DNA of 64,000 nt from Megalonaias nervosa (GCA_016617855.1 JAECUM010001802.1:84346-148345), one strand, 5' to 3'; counted from the first letter of the stretch, positions 24,817 through 37,210 are shown. Numbers and translations: made by a program. The notes: generated by a model from the letters alone, not told the origin.

Positions 24817-25083
24817 GACACTTTAGTTCCTGTTGTTGTTGTTCATTTAATACCATTCTTGCAGCACATGATAGTCTATAAATGGTGGTCAGTGTAACTG
24901 GTGGAGAGAAAGAAATCACTGATCAGAACCACCAACTCACTGATAGCTAATGGCAAGTTTTCTCACATAACCACACTGTCCTAGCCCAAGACCTGAACCC
25001 AAACAGACAGAGGTCAGATGGCAGTAATAGGTAATGGTGAGCACTTTAGGCCACTTGTCCACCATGGGCCCTTGACACTTTAG
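24817..25083 (-). mobile_element. tRNA-derived SINE (family B), copy 2
   Basis: On the - strand it aligns along its whole length with 15680-15927: 'gacaagtggcctaaagtgct' at the head, 'gttggtggttctgatc' in the middle, and a (CAA)n tail seen as 'tgttgttgttgtt' at 24830-24842. The target duplication is 'gacactttag' at 24817-24826 and 25074-25083. A short duplication of the head follows outside it (25074-25115). Confidence 0.85.
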
Positions 25084-25084
25084 A

Positions 25085-26472
25085 CCACTTGGCCATCATG
25101 GGCTCCTGACACTTCAGTGCTCTCTGACATAAGAGCCACATCCTTGAAAGCCAAATATCATTTGTTGCAATACAACAGTTCCATAAGATCTGTATAACTG
25201 TATACCAGTCTACTTTATTTTTGCAAGAAGTGAATACTATATTTATTTTTAATGCACATATTGATTGTTGCATGTGCCATTTTATAATAATTTGTGAAAG
25301 TTTGATATTTAAATGTATCAACAACATTTCACAGCACATGTAATTATGGTTAAATAAAGATAGGAAAGATTACACAAATTGTTTAAAAGATACTAATCCA
25401 TGTGGCACATTTCCCAAGTACATAATTATCTCATAAAATCTGTAATTTGAAAAAGAACTGAAGTTGTAAAGTTTTAACTAATGTCAATTTATTTTACAAG
25501 TAACTAGTGAAAATTATGGTGCTGTCTTATTTTTGTCTTCATGGATTTGTTAATCTTTGTGATATATAGTTGTCATTTGAATGTAAATATTTTATACAAT
25601 TTGTCCAGTACCCCTGTGAAATCGGATTACATAATAAACTAAAGAGAAATATATCTAAAAGAAACATGTTGAAAAAAGAAAGCATGGATTATAAATGCAC
25701 ATGTGCCATTAGATATTTTTATATCAAAATTAAATTTTGCAGTCCTAACTAATGATTCTTGTAATTGTTTATCTGATCCTTCCTGTTCTGATTATGAACA
25801 TTAGATTTTCTGAACGATTGCTTAATCTGATACAGATTTATGGCATTTTTAACGCCTTGTATTGATGGCTTCTTATGCAATATAATGACCTTCCCATCAC
25901 AAATTGTGCATACAAGGCTTCAACTTAGTTAATAAATCTCGAGTATTTATATGAAACATGTTGTTTAAATAAAACTTGTTGTACTGTCTTAACCTGAGTT
26001 ATCTCTATCATACCTCATGATGATGCTGACCTATGATTTATCTATCATTCACACTTTTGACTTCGATGTATACTGTATCATTGATTTACCATGAGATAAA
26101 CACATTTTTCATTAAAATAAAACAAGGCTTGCCGCGTTTCCATTTGATGAAAAATTTATATGAATGGTATATCAATGATGCAGTGTACATACTATACATA
26201 TATTTTATTTATATTGTATACAAATATACATACATGCCTTTGAACAGAGCTAAGATTGATTACAGGCAACTGTGTATTGTCCAGGTGGAAGAACTCTTCA
26301 TATCCCTGCCCAATGTGTCTACTACAAAATGTAGTTCTATGCCTTTTGTGTCTATTCACAATCACCTTTGCATATTGATACGTTTGTTTGTTTTCTTTAT
26401 GCTTCTGTTTCCATTCATATTGATTAATTTAATATAAGACACATTTGTGATCTAAACAAAAAAGTTTTTCCA

Positions 26473-26474
<2 letters not shown>
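25085..26474. other. non-coding stretch, nothing recognised
   Basis: AT-rich. A 134-codon frame at 26033-26437 is Ile/Tyr/Phe-rich, has no domain or gene context, and is most likely chance in AT-rich DNA. Confidence 0.4.

Positions 26475-26513
<39 letters not shown>
26475..26513. repeat. (GA)n microsatellite
   Basis: About 19 uninterrupted GA units. Confidence 0.95.
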
Positions 26514-26516
<3 letters not shown>

Positions 26517-27161
26517 TTTAGGGGTTTTGTGAATTACCATAAGGGCATTTTTGTTATTGCCAATCCTTATGTTTGCCTGTTGGTTGATTAATCTGCTGCC
26601 TGACCAACCAACACTCAGAGAGAGAAGGGGGTGGGGTGAGTGGCCTTCAGACATTTTATTAATTGCAAATAATTGGTTTTTTGAACCATATTATAGGTGT
26701 TAAAGAAAAAAGAAAAGAAAACACATGCATTAAATAGATTTACAATATATGTGTACCTTGTAACTAAGAAATTGACCACATAATCTCAACAGGCTATTGC
26801 AATTTTGTATAAATCCCATGAAAAGTGTACACATATCATTACAATGGCCCCAGTTCTTTGTTGGTTACTTGGTGTAAATTCAGTTTCAAGTTTCAAGGGT
26901 TTCATGAAGCCAAAATTCTTTTTGTGGCTCACTCCAGAATTTGATATATTTTGTCCCTTATGCATGAGGTTTGCTTGGATGTCATGCATTAGTTGGGTTC
27001 TATTTATCATACGTTTCTCTTAGTAACAAACAGATGGAGGGTTAAGGACTGATATGATGAGATGGCACATGATGCAGATGTGATCTGATGCAAGTTCGTG
27101 GGACACTAATGAAGACTGGAGAATATTATCATCAGGTCTATTAAGAATACAGTCTAAAATG

Positions 27162-27162
<1 letters not shown>

Positions 27163-27228
<66 letters not shown>
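27163..27228. repeat. (TA)n microsatellite
   Basis: About 33 uninterrupted TA units. Confidence 0.95.
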
Positions 27229-27229
<1 letters not shown>

Positions 27230-27876
27230 CACTAATTTTAAAGATATGCCTTTTGCTATTGATCAATTTTATACATTCATGTCATTTTGGTGGCTCAGAG
27301 CATATAGCTGGCTGATATTTTTTGTAGCCTCTTGACTGTTGGGCAAAAGGTTACAAAATATTGAACATAAATAAGGAAAGGCACAGTTGCAAATGGCATA
27401 TTTTTGTCTAACATGTCTAACAAGGATCATAGAGATGTCTTAAAAGGTTCAGGAGTTTTGGAATGTGGCAAATGAATGGAAGGAAAGATAAACAAAATCA
27501 TTACAATTATGGACCAAGAAGAATGGTGTTGTATTTACACCATTTATCTATGTATCATTTTGTTATCGAGATATCCTGAACAAAGTCAGAGTTGCATTCT
27601 TGAACAAAAATGGCTACAGGCTTAGAGAAAGACAGAGATCTGTTTATACATCAGTAATACATACCAGGAGGAAAAAAGGCAAAAATATATCTCAAACAGT
27701 TTCAGTTTCCAATAAACCCCAAAACATTTAAGGACAGATATACAGATTGACACAGCAACAGCTACATAACTTTATGCTACATATCACAGCATAAAAGGCA
27801 TAAGAGGCAAAAATAAAATTTATACAGGTTTGTTTTTACAAAAGGTTACATCTAGTTTGGCCATGTTCACATTTGG
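27229..27876. other. non-coding stretch, nothing recognised
   Basis: AT-rich DNA without reading frames or repeats that I could recognise. Confidence 0.4.
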
Positions 27877-28010
27877 AGCTGTGGTAGCTCAGCTGGTAGA
27901 GTATTAGACTCACAACCCAAGGGTCAATGGTTCAATACCTGCCAAGTCAGATTGTGTGTCCTTGGCAAGGGCACTTAGCTCCCATTTCTTTGGCATGATG
28001 GCCAATAATG
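27877..28010 (+). mobile_element. tRNA-derived SINE (family C) fragment
   Basis: A tRNA-like head with A box 'tagctcagctggtagagt' and B box 'ggttcaatacc', followed by 'gtgtccttggcaagggcact', a string typical of the body of tRNA-derived SINEs. The would-be acceptor stem does not pair and the B box is degenerate, so it is not a working tRNA gene. The 3' end is not defined. Confidence 0.6.
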
Positions 28011-28239
28011 TGTTAAAAGTGAAGTTAAAATCCACACAAAAACAAGAGTCCACTAAAAGGAATGATGCTCTGCTGGTATTAAAGACAAGACCATTTCTAA
28101 ATTGTAACTGCTTAGTGTTGAAACCATCTCTGATATTATTATGCAACATGATATTCAAATTCATTGCTGTAGTGAACATATTAAATGTCATATTGGCACC
28201 ATTTTCAGTTAGGACTAAGTAGGTACCATCAGACATCTA

Positions 28240-29390
28240 TAATTGAAAAATATATGTTGATATAGCCATCCATTTTGGTGGAGTAGAGATAGCAGTATTT
28301 TCAAAATGGCCACTGTGTTAGCCATATTCAGGATCAGACTGAACCACTTAGACAGTACAAGAAATATTCTGGGGCAAACCTCATATCGATATCACTTTCC
28401 TTCCAGCAGGAGTAGTGCTGTGGTGGATATCAGGTTAGATCCATTTTCATTTGGGATTTGGATTTACTATATTAGAAGTCTTCTAGTGAAAACCCATTGT
28501 TGATATAACCATCCATTCAGGAGGAATAACAATGCCAATATTTTAAGATGGTCACTGTGGCTGCCATATTAGACATCAGATTTGTACCATTATCATTTAA
28601 GACCAGCTAGACATCAGAACAAGTCCTCTGGTGAGAACTTCAAGACAATGTGATTTTCTTTTCATGGGGAGTTGTGATGACAAGGCTTTCAAGATGGCCA
28701 TAGTGGAGTCAGATCAATGTCGTTTTCATGTAGGACCAACCATACATCATAAGTGTTTTAGGGACAACCCAATGTTCATATAATCATCCATTCAAGAGGC
28801 GTAGCAATAACAAGATTTTCAAGATGGCCACTGAAGCAGCCATATTAGACATTAACTTGGCTCAGTTTTCATTTAGACATCAAAAGCAATTCTCTGGTGA
28901 AAACTTCATTCAATATGATTTTGTGTCCAGGAGGAGTAGTTATGGCAGCCACATTGGACAGAACATTTTTACCATTTAGGAGGAGTAGTTATGGCAGCCA
29001 CATTGGACAGAACATTTTTACCATTTAGGAGGAATAGTTATGGCAGCCACATTGGACAGAACATTTTTACCATTTAGGAGGAGTAGTTATGGCAGCCACA
29101 TTGAACAGAACATTTTTACCATTTAGGAGGAGTAGTTATGGCAGCCACATTGGACAGAACATTTTTACCATTTAGGAGGAGTAGTTATGGCAGCCACATT
29201 GGACAGAACATTTTTACCATTTTCATTTAAAATCAGCTAGATATCATAAGAAGTCTTTAAGACAAAAACTCAACATAGATACACCAATCAATTCAGGAGA
29301 AGTAGTGATAACAAGATTTTCAAGATGGCCATTGTGGTAGCCATATAGGATGACCCAAGCAAGACCATTTTTCATTTAATACCAACAAGA
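28240..29390. repeat. degenerate ~250-bp tandem repeat with an embedded 49-bp minisatellite
   Basis: Four long units sharing 'atccattcaggagg...', 'caagatggccactgtgg' and 'gccatattagacatcag' start near 28256, 28499, 28771 and 29274. Inside the last interval, 28930-29222 holds six units of a 49-bp repeat ('aggaggagtagttatggcag' plus 'ccacattggacagaac'), an amplified piece of the larger unit. Confidence 0.75.
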
Positions 29391-29562
29391 CCATGGGTTA
29401 AATTTGCATTTAAAGTTTCAAGGTGACCCTGCTAGTAGTTTGTGAGTAACAATAAATATTTGTGCTAATGGATGGACAACAGACAATCCCATAAGCTTTC
29501 TGGTTAGTAAAGCTAAAGACAAGATCAGCATTGTTTCTTTTCATTTTCTCTTCATAATCAAA

Positions 29563-29763
29563 TTATACACTGGACATGTCATCCGTATGGAAGATTTTTA
29601 AAAAGAGAACTCCTGGTTTCTGAACAATTCCTTTCTTTTTTCCCTTGTTTTCAAACAGACTATACTTTGTATATGTGGTCTCTGATGTGTACTCTTGTTG
29701 CATGTTCATATGAATGGTGGCAAAGCCCATAAACTGGTCCTTTAATCTATTCTTGTTCCAAAC
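29563..29763 (-). CDS. CAPN5-like: calpain-5-like protein, last exon (C2 C-terminus), - strand gene
   Basis: Terminal exon of 66 codons plus stop, preceded on the - strand by 'ctcctttcag'. It starts VWNKNRLKDQFMGF and ends KIFHTDDMSSV. It forms the second half of the C2 domain, joined in phase 0 to the 34287-34151 exon across a 4.39-kb intron. It matches the + strand exon 2925-3125 in length and at 43 of 66 residues. The frame remains open upstream through the 39-bp minisatellite in the intron (to 30180), so intron retention would not terminate translation at once; see findings. No AATAAA is obvious in the few hundred bases downstream. Confidence 0.85.
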   Translation of the reverse strand, partial: VWNKNRLKDQFMGFATIHMNMQQEYTSETTYTKYSLFENKGKKKGIVQKPGVLFLKIFHTDDMSSV

Positions 29764-29826
29764 CTGAAAGGAGAAGGGTAAAAAATGAACTTCTATACAG
29801 TAAACAAAAAGGTATAGATAATGATT

Positions 29827-30177
29827 CAGTCCTCTCTTAATATACTGTATAGCAGTCAGTATTTTCAGTCCCCTCTCAATATAGTGAGTAGCAGTCAATA
29901 TTTTCAGTCCTCTCTCAGTATACTGTATAGCAGTCAGTATTTTCAGTCCTCTCTCAATATACTGTGTAGCAGTCAGTATTTTCAGTCCTCTCTCAATATA
30001 CTGAGTAGCAGTCAGTATTTTCAGTCCCCTCTCAATATAGTGAGTAGCTGTCAATATTTTCAGTCCCCTCTCAATATAGTGAGTAGCAGTCAATATTTTC
30101 AGTCCTCTCTCAGTATACTGTATAACAGTCAATATTTTCAGTCCTCTCTCAATATACTGTGTAGCAGTCAGTATTTT
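29827..30177. repeat. minisatellite, 39-bp unit, nine copies
   Basis: Nine exact-length units: 'cagtcctctctcaatatact' plus 'gtgtagcagtcagtatttt'. Unit length is a multiple of three, so both strands stay open (13-residue peptides). It lies in the calpain intron, ending 64 bp from the splice acceptor of the last exon. Confidence 0.95.
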
Positions 30178-30179
30178 CA

Positions 30180-31107
30180 TCTGCTTATAGTCTTATGCCA
30201 AGTGTTTTCATTTTAAGGTACTGTCCCTTGGACACTATTTTGTTATTTTATGACTTTTAGCAATGTTTTCAGATGTTTTACATTTGCAGATGTCTGATTG
30301 CTTTTTTAGCATAACTAAATTACCTGCAAAAACAACCTTTTCTTTACAAGTACTAAAGAGTCTTTAAGAAAAATTTTAATTAGTTAAGGAATTAAAAAAA
30401 CTTTGATCCAAACCTTAACAAGAATTGCTGTGATTGTGAACTCGACTTTAACTTAAAGGAGGCATGTAAGCATTACAAAGAATGGAGAATCTTAGCTCCA
30501 CATCAAGTATAACGACAATGTGTGAAGTTTGGCTTCAATATACATTTTGCTTTGGTAGTTTGAACACATCTTTTGGAGTTCATAGTGGGGATTTACTATA
30601 TATGACAATTTGTAATAGAAAAGCTCATTTAGTCACTAGCAACTTTATCTAACAGGCATTACAAAGTACCTGGCACAAATGGTAGCTGCCATTGGTAATC
30701 AAACTATGGTCTTCTGTATAAGTAGTCAGGCACACTTACCACTGGACAAAAAGGTCTGGACCAGTCCGACTGGTTAAATATCTAACCTTGCCAGAAAACT
30801 GTAGTCTGAGTGCTACATGATTGTAAGTTTTATTCACATTTTTTTATGAGTGTAACCTACATTTCTAACCAATCACAAACCCATTCTTTGCCTGCAGAAA
30901 TTCCATTTATTTGGGAAAAACTGCTCATTTATGACCATTGATTGTTAACTTTTATTACGTGGGCTTGTTACGAGTCAATGATTCCTGTCAGTGACATGTT
31001 GGAAAGGTGAATGTTCACATTATTGATTGATGATGAAAATAGTGTCTGTACCATAAACATATCTAAAACAATCATTATTACTTTTTCTCATAGGTGGAGG
31101 TGGGAAA
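30180..31107. other. intronic stretch of the - calpain gene, nothing recognised
   Basis: AT-rich DNA in the 4.39-kb intron between the two last - strand calpain exons. No further exon or mobile element was seen. Confidence 0.45.
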
Positions 31108-31224
31108 TGGATGAAAATCATGCAGGCCATAAGCAAGCAAGAAAGAAAGATGGTATGCTTAGTCCCACTGGATGAAAATCATGCATGCCATAAGCAAGCA
31201 AGAAAGAGAGATGGTATGTTTAGT
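31108..31224. repeat. two tandem copies of a ~61-bp unit
   Basis: 'ggatgaaaatcatgcaggcc' followed by 'ataagcaagcaagaaag' and 'gatggtatgcttagt' occurs twice, at 31108 and 31169. Confidence 0.85.
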
Positions 31225-32320
31225 TATAATTAACTACATACCATAGGTCAAGTTTAATAAGACATAAATCCAGTTTATTCCAAGAGATTTATTGATATTT
31301 AAACATGAGCTATCAATTGCAAGTCATTCTTTTCTTAATAATTTTAATTCTGGTGCATTGTCCATTAGAACAAGTTGCAGTAAAGTAAATAATATTTATG
31401 ATGGAGGGTGTCTGATCATATTCCCTCCAAAGCTTTAAATTTAATCATTATTGTCTAAATGCAGATTAAATAAAGTGTTGTTAATTGGAAAGTCTGTTCA
31501 CCCAAGGAATCAAATTTCCTGTTTTTGAAATTTAGGTATTCATTCTAACATTTCTTCAATGGGGGGAAGGTCTCTCTAATTCCATTAAGGATTTTGTCTC
31601 ATTGTTATTTTTAAAGGCCCCTCTAATTCATTCATCGATTTTGAATCAGGGTTATTTTTTCAGCATTGTGTTGTTCACCTTGAACATAAAAAATTAACCA
31701 AGTCAAAATCTTGACATCTTCCTCCACCTGATTACACCACCATTTCCTTGATTGACCAAGCAGTGGAAGATAATATTTGCACTGTTTCAGCCTGTACAGG
31801 TACATGTGTTTCTTCTTTAGTAATGCTTCTCCCAATGATCTTCACAGAACAGTGTCTAAGTACTCTGATTTCATAAAGGCATGGAAATGAGGTTACATTC
31901 TACGTGAGTTAGAGTTTATTAAGATAAAACAAATAAGAAACATAGTCACTTACTTCACTTCATCAGTTTCTGATTTGCTAAGATTTGATTTTAGAAAAGA
32001 AAAGAAAACAAAAATCCTCTGACCATTACTTGTTTTGTTCATATATTGCTCAGTGAGTTCATTTTATGCAATTGTACAAAGAAGATACTTGCAAGATGTA
32101 TAATATCTACATACCAGACCTTTGACTAGTATTGCATGCATGTCTCTAGCGTGTATGTATAAACTTTAATATATACAGACTGAATGTTTCTTATGTGTGT
32201 TTCAAATAATCAAAGACCTAAAAGTAAGAGCACTATTTCAATATTACCTTTTGAAAATTAATACTGTCATTGATTTTTACTAGAGACTTTTACATCATTT
32301 TTAACTTGAAGTTATTTTTA
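31225..32320. other. intronic stretch of the - calpain gene, nothing recognised
   Basis: AT-rich. A 67-codon - strand frame at 31632-31835 has no splice context or recognisable domain. Confidence 0.4.
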
Positions 32321-32887
32321 TACAAATTTGTTGTAATAATAATATACCATGGCTGTCTGCATACTGTATGATTAATGTACAAATTTGTTGTAATTATAAT
32401 ATACCATGGCTGTCTGCATACTGTATGATTAATGTACAAATTTGTTGTAATTATAATATACCATGGCTGTCTGCATACTGTATGATTAATGTATAAATTT
32501 GTTGTAATTATAATATACCATGGCTGTCTGCATACTGTATGATTAATGTATAAATTTGTTGTAATTATAATATACCATGGCTGTCTGCATACTATATGAT
32601 TAATGTACAAATTTGTTGTAATTATAATATACCATGGCTGTCTGCATACTGTATGATTAATATACAAATTTGTTGTAGTTATAATATACCATGGCTGTCT
32701 GCATACTGTATGATTAATGTACAAATTTGTTGTAATTATAATATACCATGTCTGTCTGCATACTGTATGATTAATATACAATTTGTTGTAATTATAATAT
32801 ACCATGGCTATCTGCATATTGTATGATTAATGTACAGATTTGTTGTAATTATAATATACCATGGCTGTCTGCATACTGTATGATTAA
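32321..32887. repeat. minisatellite, 57-bp unit, ten copies
   Basis: Units contain 'tacaaatttgttgtaattat', 'aatataccatggctgtctgc' and 'atactgtatgattaatg'. Nine are 57 bp and one is 56 bp. As 57 = 3 x 19, a 175-codon - strand frame with a 19-residue period arises; it is a product of the repeat. It lies in the calpain intron. Confidence 0.95.
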
Positions 32888-33059
32888 ATTCATATCTGCA
32901 GTTTTAAATCAGTAGTCAGCAATAAATAGACTAATTTTGACAATAATTATATATATGAGCTATTTTTTGGTAATAAATGCCACATACTTTAATATCACCA
33001 GCTAAACAATCTATTTGCAAGATAACACCTTAGGAATGCTAAGTTTGGTAGGTTAAAAC

Positions 33060-33440
33060 CATCGATATTTATGAACAGACATTATGAGATGTTCTGTATG
33101 ATATAGCAAACGTTTATGAACTACGTTCTTAGGTGGCCTATAAGGATATAATATCCAGTGTTCATGAATGGATGTTGTGTCATATTCTTTTACAACATAC
33201 CAAATAATGTTTATGAACTGTCATTGTTAGGTGTCTGTTGCACTGTAACATAAGATGTTCATGAATTTACATTGTTGATGTCTTTTAAAACTTTACATAC
33301 AGTAAGAGACATTATTATATATCTATCACAATGAAATATAATATGTTCCTCAACTGACACTGCTAGGTGTTCTTATATATTCATGAACTGACATTTTTAG
33401 TTGTCCTGCTACAGTACAACATATGATGTTCATGAATTGA
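33060..33440. repeat. degenerate tandem repeat, ~60-bp unit
   Basis: About six diverged units carrying 'atgttcatgaactgacattg', 'ttaggtgtc' and 'acaacata'. Non-coding intron DNA. Confidence 0.6.
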
Positions 33441-34150
33441 TACTGTTGTCAATAAAGATCAATTATACAGTGTAAGCCAATATTTTGTGTCCTATTTATT
33501 TTCCCCTAAATTTGTGGTATAATGATCATGTATTTGTAATTATGTTGACAAAAATATATATTTTTAAGAAATTAGATAGAGGAATGATGAAAGATCTGGA
33601 AAATTAAATTGTGTAATCTGACTAGTGACAAAGTTACATAACAGTGAGTTAACCTGGACAAAGAAAAGCTTTCAGTTGTATTGTAATGTGGGATTGCATG
33701 CATTATTATTTCAGGTCAACACTTGTTGTTAAAGCAATCTCTTAGAGGTATTTTTCTTTAAGATCATAGGTAATGTATTAATGGTCAAGAATTTGACACT
33801 TGATTTATTTTATGTCATGTATTTTATAAGTTTTAAAAATATGTGGGATAAACTCACTATTATCAGCATGATCATACTTGAAAATTTCATCAACAAATTG
33901 TAGCAAATGAAAAATGGAATATGCTAATGATGTAGAAGTTAGTGTCCCTCTGCAGCAGGTTTTATTCCACTGCATAAAAAAATCTGCATGGATAAGAACT
34001 CAGTATCAAACCCAACACCACTAACATTATAGTGCCATCATACTATGAGAACCTCTTATTTGTCATGTTATACGACACTCATCCAAAATGCATTGTTGTG
34101 TTTGTGCAAGATAATTGGATGTAGATTACTTATAGGATGCAGATTCTTAC
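33441..34150. other. intronic stretch of the - calpain gene, nothing recognised
   Basis: AT-rich. The last ~60 bp before the exon (34090-34150) retain scattered similarity to the matching intron start at 1072-1130 of the + gene, for example a shared 'acaacaatgc' on the coding strand. Confidence 0.5.
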
Positions 34151-34287
34151 CTCAATTATAATATTTTTTGTTGGATCGGACCGGTAAAGTGTGACTCTCT
34201 CATTCCAGTCAGGGTTTAGAGTGTTGTATTGGTGAGGTGTCCTGAGAGTCGTACCCTCCCATTTGATTACACAGTAGGGGTCAGCAG
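34151..34287 (-). CDS. CAPN5-like: calpain-5-like protein, C2-domain exon, - strand gene
   Basis: Exon of 137 nt between 'gtgtaattcag' and 'gtaagaat' on the - strand. It reads ADPYCVIKWEG at the start and NPDWNERVTLYRS...IIIE at the end: the first half of a C2 domain with the canonical DPY and PDWNE motifs. Two leading bases complete a Ser codon begun by the single T at the end of the upstream exon (52134-52007), and the exon ends in phase 0. The + copy (935-1071) is the paralogous exon. The 17.7-kb intron upstream is by far the longest in the visible gene and is filled with mobile elements. Confidence 0.85.
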
Positions 34288-34765
34288 CTGAATTACACAA
34301 ATAGATAACTTGTATACTACAGATTCTTAAATTTGTTATAATCTGAGCTGAGAACCATATAGCGATAAATTTGGACATCTAAGGGGAGGGATTGCTAGTA
34401 ATGTACATACATGTGTGTCAAAAGGTAGCTTTCATGACATCATCAAGAAAAAATGATTTGCAACATTAACCCTAGCCTTATAGACTTTAATTCTCATGAA
34501 GAACTGTCTCACAGAGGGGTTACTGAGATTAATCCATTTTGAGATAGTGTTTGTCATGCTATCACAGTTGCCTTTGAGGGGTGAAAGTGACAGCTTAAAC
34601 AATTTCTTTACTCTTTTGATTTATCCAAATAGAAATCTAAGACCCTAAGTTGCTAAACCATGCAAAGGAATTTGTATTGATGCAGCACAGATGCAACTGA
34701 GATTCGGGATATCATCTGGATCAGGGGTAACTGGTTCATGGCTAGAAACCTGTTTGATAAAGAAC
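34288..34765. other. intronic stretch of the - calpain gene, nothing recognised
   Basis: Start of the 17.7-kb intron upstream of the C2 exon. No repeat or frame of note. Confidence 0.4.
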
Positions 34766-36675
34766 TGTTATGACTCTATGGTCACAAACTTACGTAACAA
34801 AAAAGAAGCAAAACAAACAAGTTTTTATAAAACATAACAAACAATTTAATTATCCAAGTTTCAAATGAAAAACAAGAGAGGAACTTACAGTATTATGAAG
34901 TGAATCCAAATTAGTCCTTATAAAGGTTGTTGAAAGTCCTAAATGAATGAAAAGTTCCTTATAAATTTCAATACCGGATATGTAAAGGTCCTCGAAGAAC
35001 TGTGACATCATGATGATGTTGTTCAGAATTCCTTCAAATAAGTTGTAACAATTCTAGAATAATATGATAGTCCAAATCATGAGCACTTTGTATTTCCACT
35101 GAACATTTCGCAACAGACCCTACATGACAGCACACAATATTGATTGTATGTCAAATTAAGCATATTCACAAGGGGAAGCCACAGAATTATTTTCGAAACA
35201 TCGACATCCCATCAGTCACTGAGAAACTACACCATAGGTGCCATTTTAAGTCTTATTATTAAGACTATTATTGCTAATTGTCAACACATACGTAAACATC
35301 TATTTAAAGATCCTATACAATATTATATTTAAGTCATATAGGCCAAACTTAACTAAAGATATTATGTACACATTACAGCCATGAATAAAATCATGTACCA
35401 AGAGTTACAGAAAGTATTGATATACATAACAGAACATAAACCTAACACTAGTTGCCACTGAATTGTAAAACAGCCTATTCCCACTGATAGTGCATGAATT
35501 TCACTCTTTCTTTTTCTCCACTTATTGGGGAAGGAATGATGGCTGTCCTATGGATAAGGTTCTTAAAGGTGGTTTGAATGCCAACCAAAGAAGACATCCA
35601 AGGTTCCAGATAGGCATTAACAAGTTAGAGACTGCTCTCTGATGCTCCAGGTACATTATGAGGTCAAGACTAAGCTGTTGTGTCAAAACAAAGTAAATCT
35701 GTAACTACTGTTAAAAGGAAGCAGAAAGGATCAATACGTTTCCTACCCCAATTACAATATTTCTCAACATGTTATGTATATTTAATTTTTATTATTTGTT
35801 GGCTTTTTTCTCCGTGATTATATGTGATGTGTGATTGTATTTTGTAATTGACCTTACTCCAAAATTAGTTCACTGTGTACCTAAATAGGGCCATCGATTT
35901 TCCCAACAGCGAAATATATAGCTAGCATTTCTCTGTAAGTATATATTATCTACTAGGATCATTATCAATGGAAGTAAACATGTTTATCTTAATTTGAATC
36001 TAGGACATTGGTAATCCCACATGGAAAACCTGATGTTTGCCATGTTCTTTATCATAATTTTAGTAATAGACTTTATCTTGTTGACAACTTAGATTGATCT
36101 AGAAATGAACATTTGACCCTCATCGTGGTTCTATTTTTGTGTCTTAGTTTGTATATCATGTTATTTACTTGAGAAATGACCCATTCTTGCCTTAACATCT
36201 TGAAGACAAATCAGTCATATTGATGTGTTCAATTTTTCATTTGGGTGAATTTTTATTAAGTTATTATTCACTGGAGAAAGGAAGTGCTCATCAAAAATAT
36301 TCTTGGACAGAAACATTGGAATTATACTGAATTCAGACAGGAACATTTTTGGATTATATTATTTTGATACATCAAAAGACTGTTAACACATCACTATTCA
36401 GGCCATTGGCACATTATCATGTTCTAGACTTCAGGTACATCAAGGCATTCAATATTGGAACTTATTTAGAATACGAATGGAATTCAGTTGGAACTTTATA
36501 CATTTGAATTTGTGATAAATGTTTATGACAATTTGAGATTTAAATACACAATGCTGTAAGTTCTTTTTAAATTTCACTTTGTATTCTAGGGAAATAAAGT
36601 GTTTGTTGAATTTTACAAAACTTGTTGGTTTTTTCTCTTTTCTGTTGTCTAATTTAAGACCATAGAGCCATGACA
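34766..36675. mobile_element. non-autonomous long-terminal-inverted-repeat element, copy 1
   Basis: The left end begins near 34766 with 'gttatgactctatggtcaca'. The right end, reverse-complemented from about 36675, begins 'gtcatggctctatggtctta'. Inside, the two arms continue to match in order, with indels: 'aacaagtttttataaaac' against 'aacaagttttgtaaaatt', and 'gaacttacagtattatg' against 'gaacttacagcattgtg'. The arms are at least ~150 bp and probably longer. No transposase frame is visible. A second copy is at 46740-49265. It lies in the calpain C2 intron. Superfamily and target duplication are not resolved; ends are approximate. Confidence 0.6.
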
Positions 36676-37073
36676 AGCACAATTCACATTGTGGGTTGAT
36701 TGTTTTCTAACCTGAGTGAAATGGCGGACTATTCTGCTCAAAACTGATCTTGGCACATAGATCATATGTAAAGAAATTGGTGAGAAGGCAGAGAATCTAT
36801 AGACTCTTATCCTCTGTGCTGCAACAGTTGACACCTCCTCAGAAATAATTTACTGGGCATGGTTCCCAGCAGGATATGGAGACTGATGAACCATGGCTGT
36901 TGGAACAACTAGTAGTATGAACCCTGACATACAACCCCTGACTCTGTGAAAAACTTGAGGGATTATTCTGAAAGTTAGGAAGGCATAAGCATAGTCATTC
37001 TCACTTCAGACTGAAGGCATCCATTGCCCATACCCATCTGGTCCAAAACTGGAGAGATTAATAGAATCTATGT

Positions 37074-37210
37074 TGGGGTTTGGACTGTGATAAGGAAATC
37101 CCAGTCAAGGGGTTATATTATTTGTCTCCCCATGAGGATACGCCATGTGGGGAGACAAACAATGTAACCCTGCATCTGGGATTTCCTTGTCTTGATGCAA
37201 ACACCAACAC
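37074..37210. repeat. near-perfect inverted repeat (MITE-like), arms ~60 bp
   Basis: The left arm contains 'aaggaaatcccagtcaaggg' and 'tatttgtctcccca'. The right arm contains 'tggggagacaaacaatgtaa' and 'tctgggatttccttgtcttg'. They form a long hairpin with a loop of about 12 bases ('tgaggatacgcca'). It is inserted in DIRS-like copy A only. Confidence 0.75.

Noticed and set aside
26033..26437. 134-codon + strand frame
   Set aside because: Ile/Tyr/Phe-rich composition expected from AT-rich DNA, no splice or gene context and no domain.
27877..27955. tRNA gene on the + strand
   Set aside because: The acceptor stem does not pair and the B box is degenerate; the SINE-type body follows at once.
29821..30216. 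131-codon + strand frame of 13-residue repeats
   Set aside because: Antisense by-product of the 39-bp minisatellite; both strands are open because the unit is a multiple of three.
32290..32817. 175-codon - strand frame with 19-residue repeats
   Set aside because: By-product of the 57-bp minisatellite in a calpain intron.
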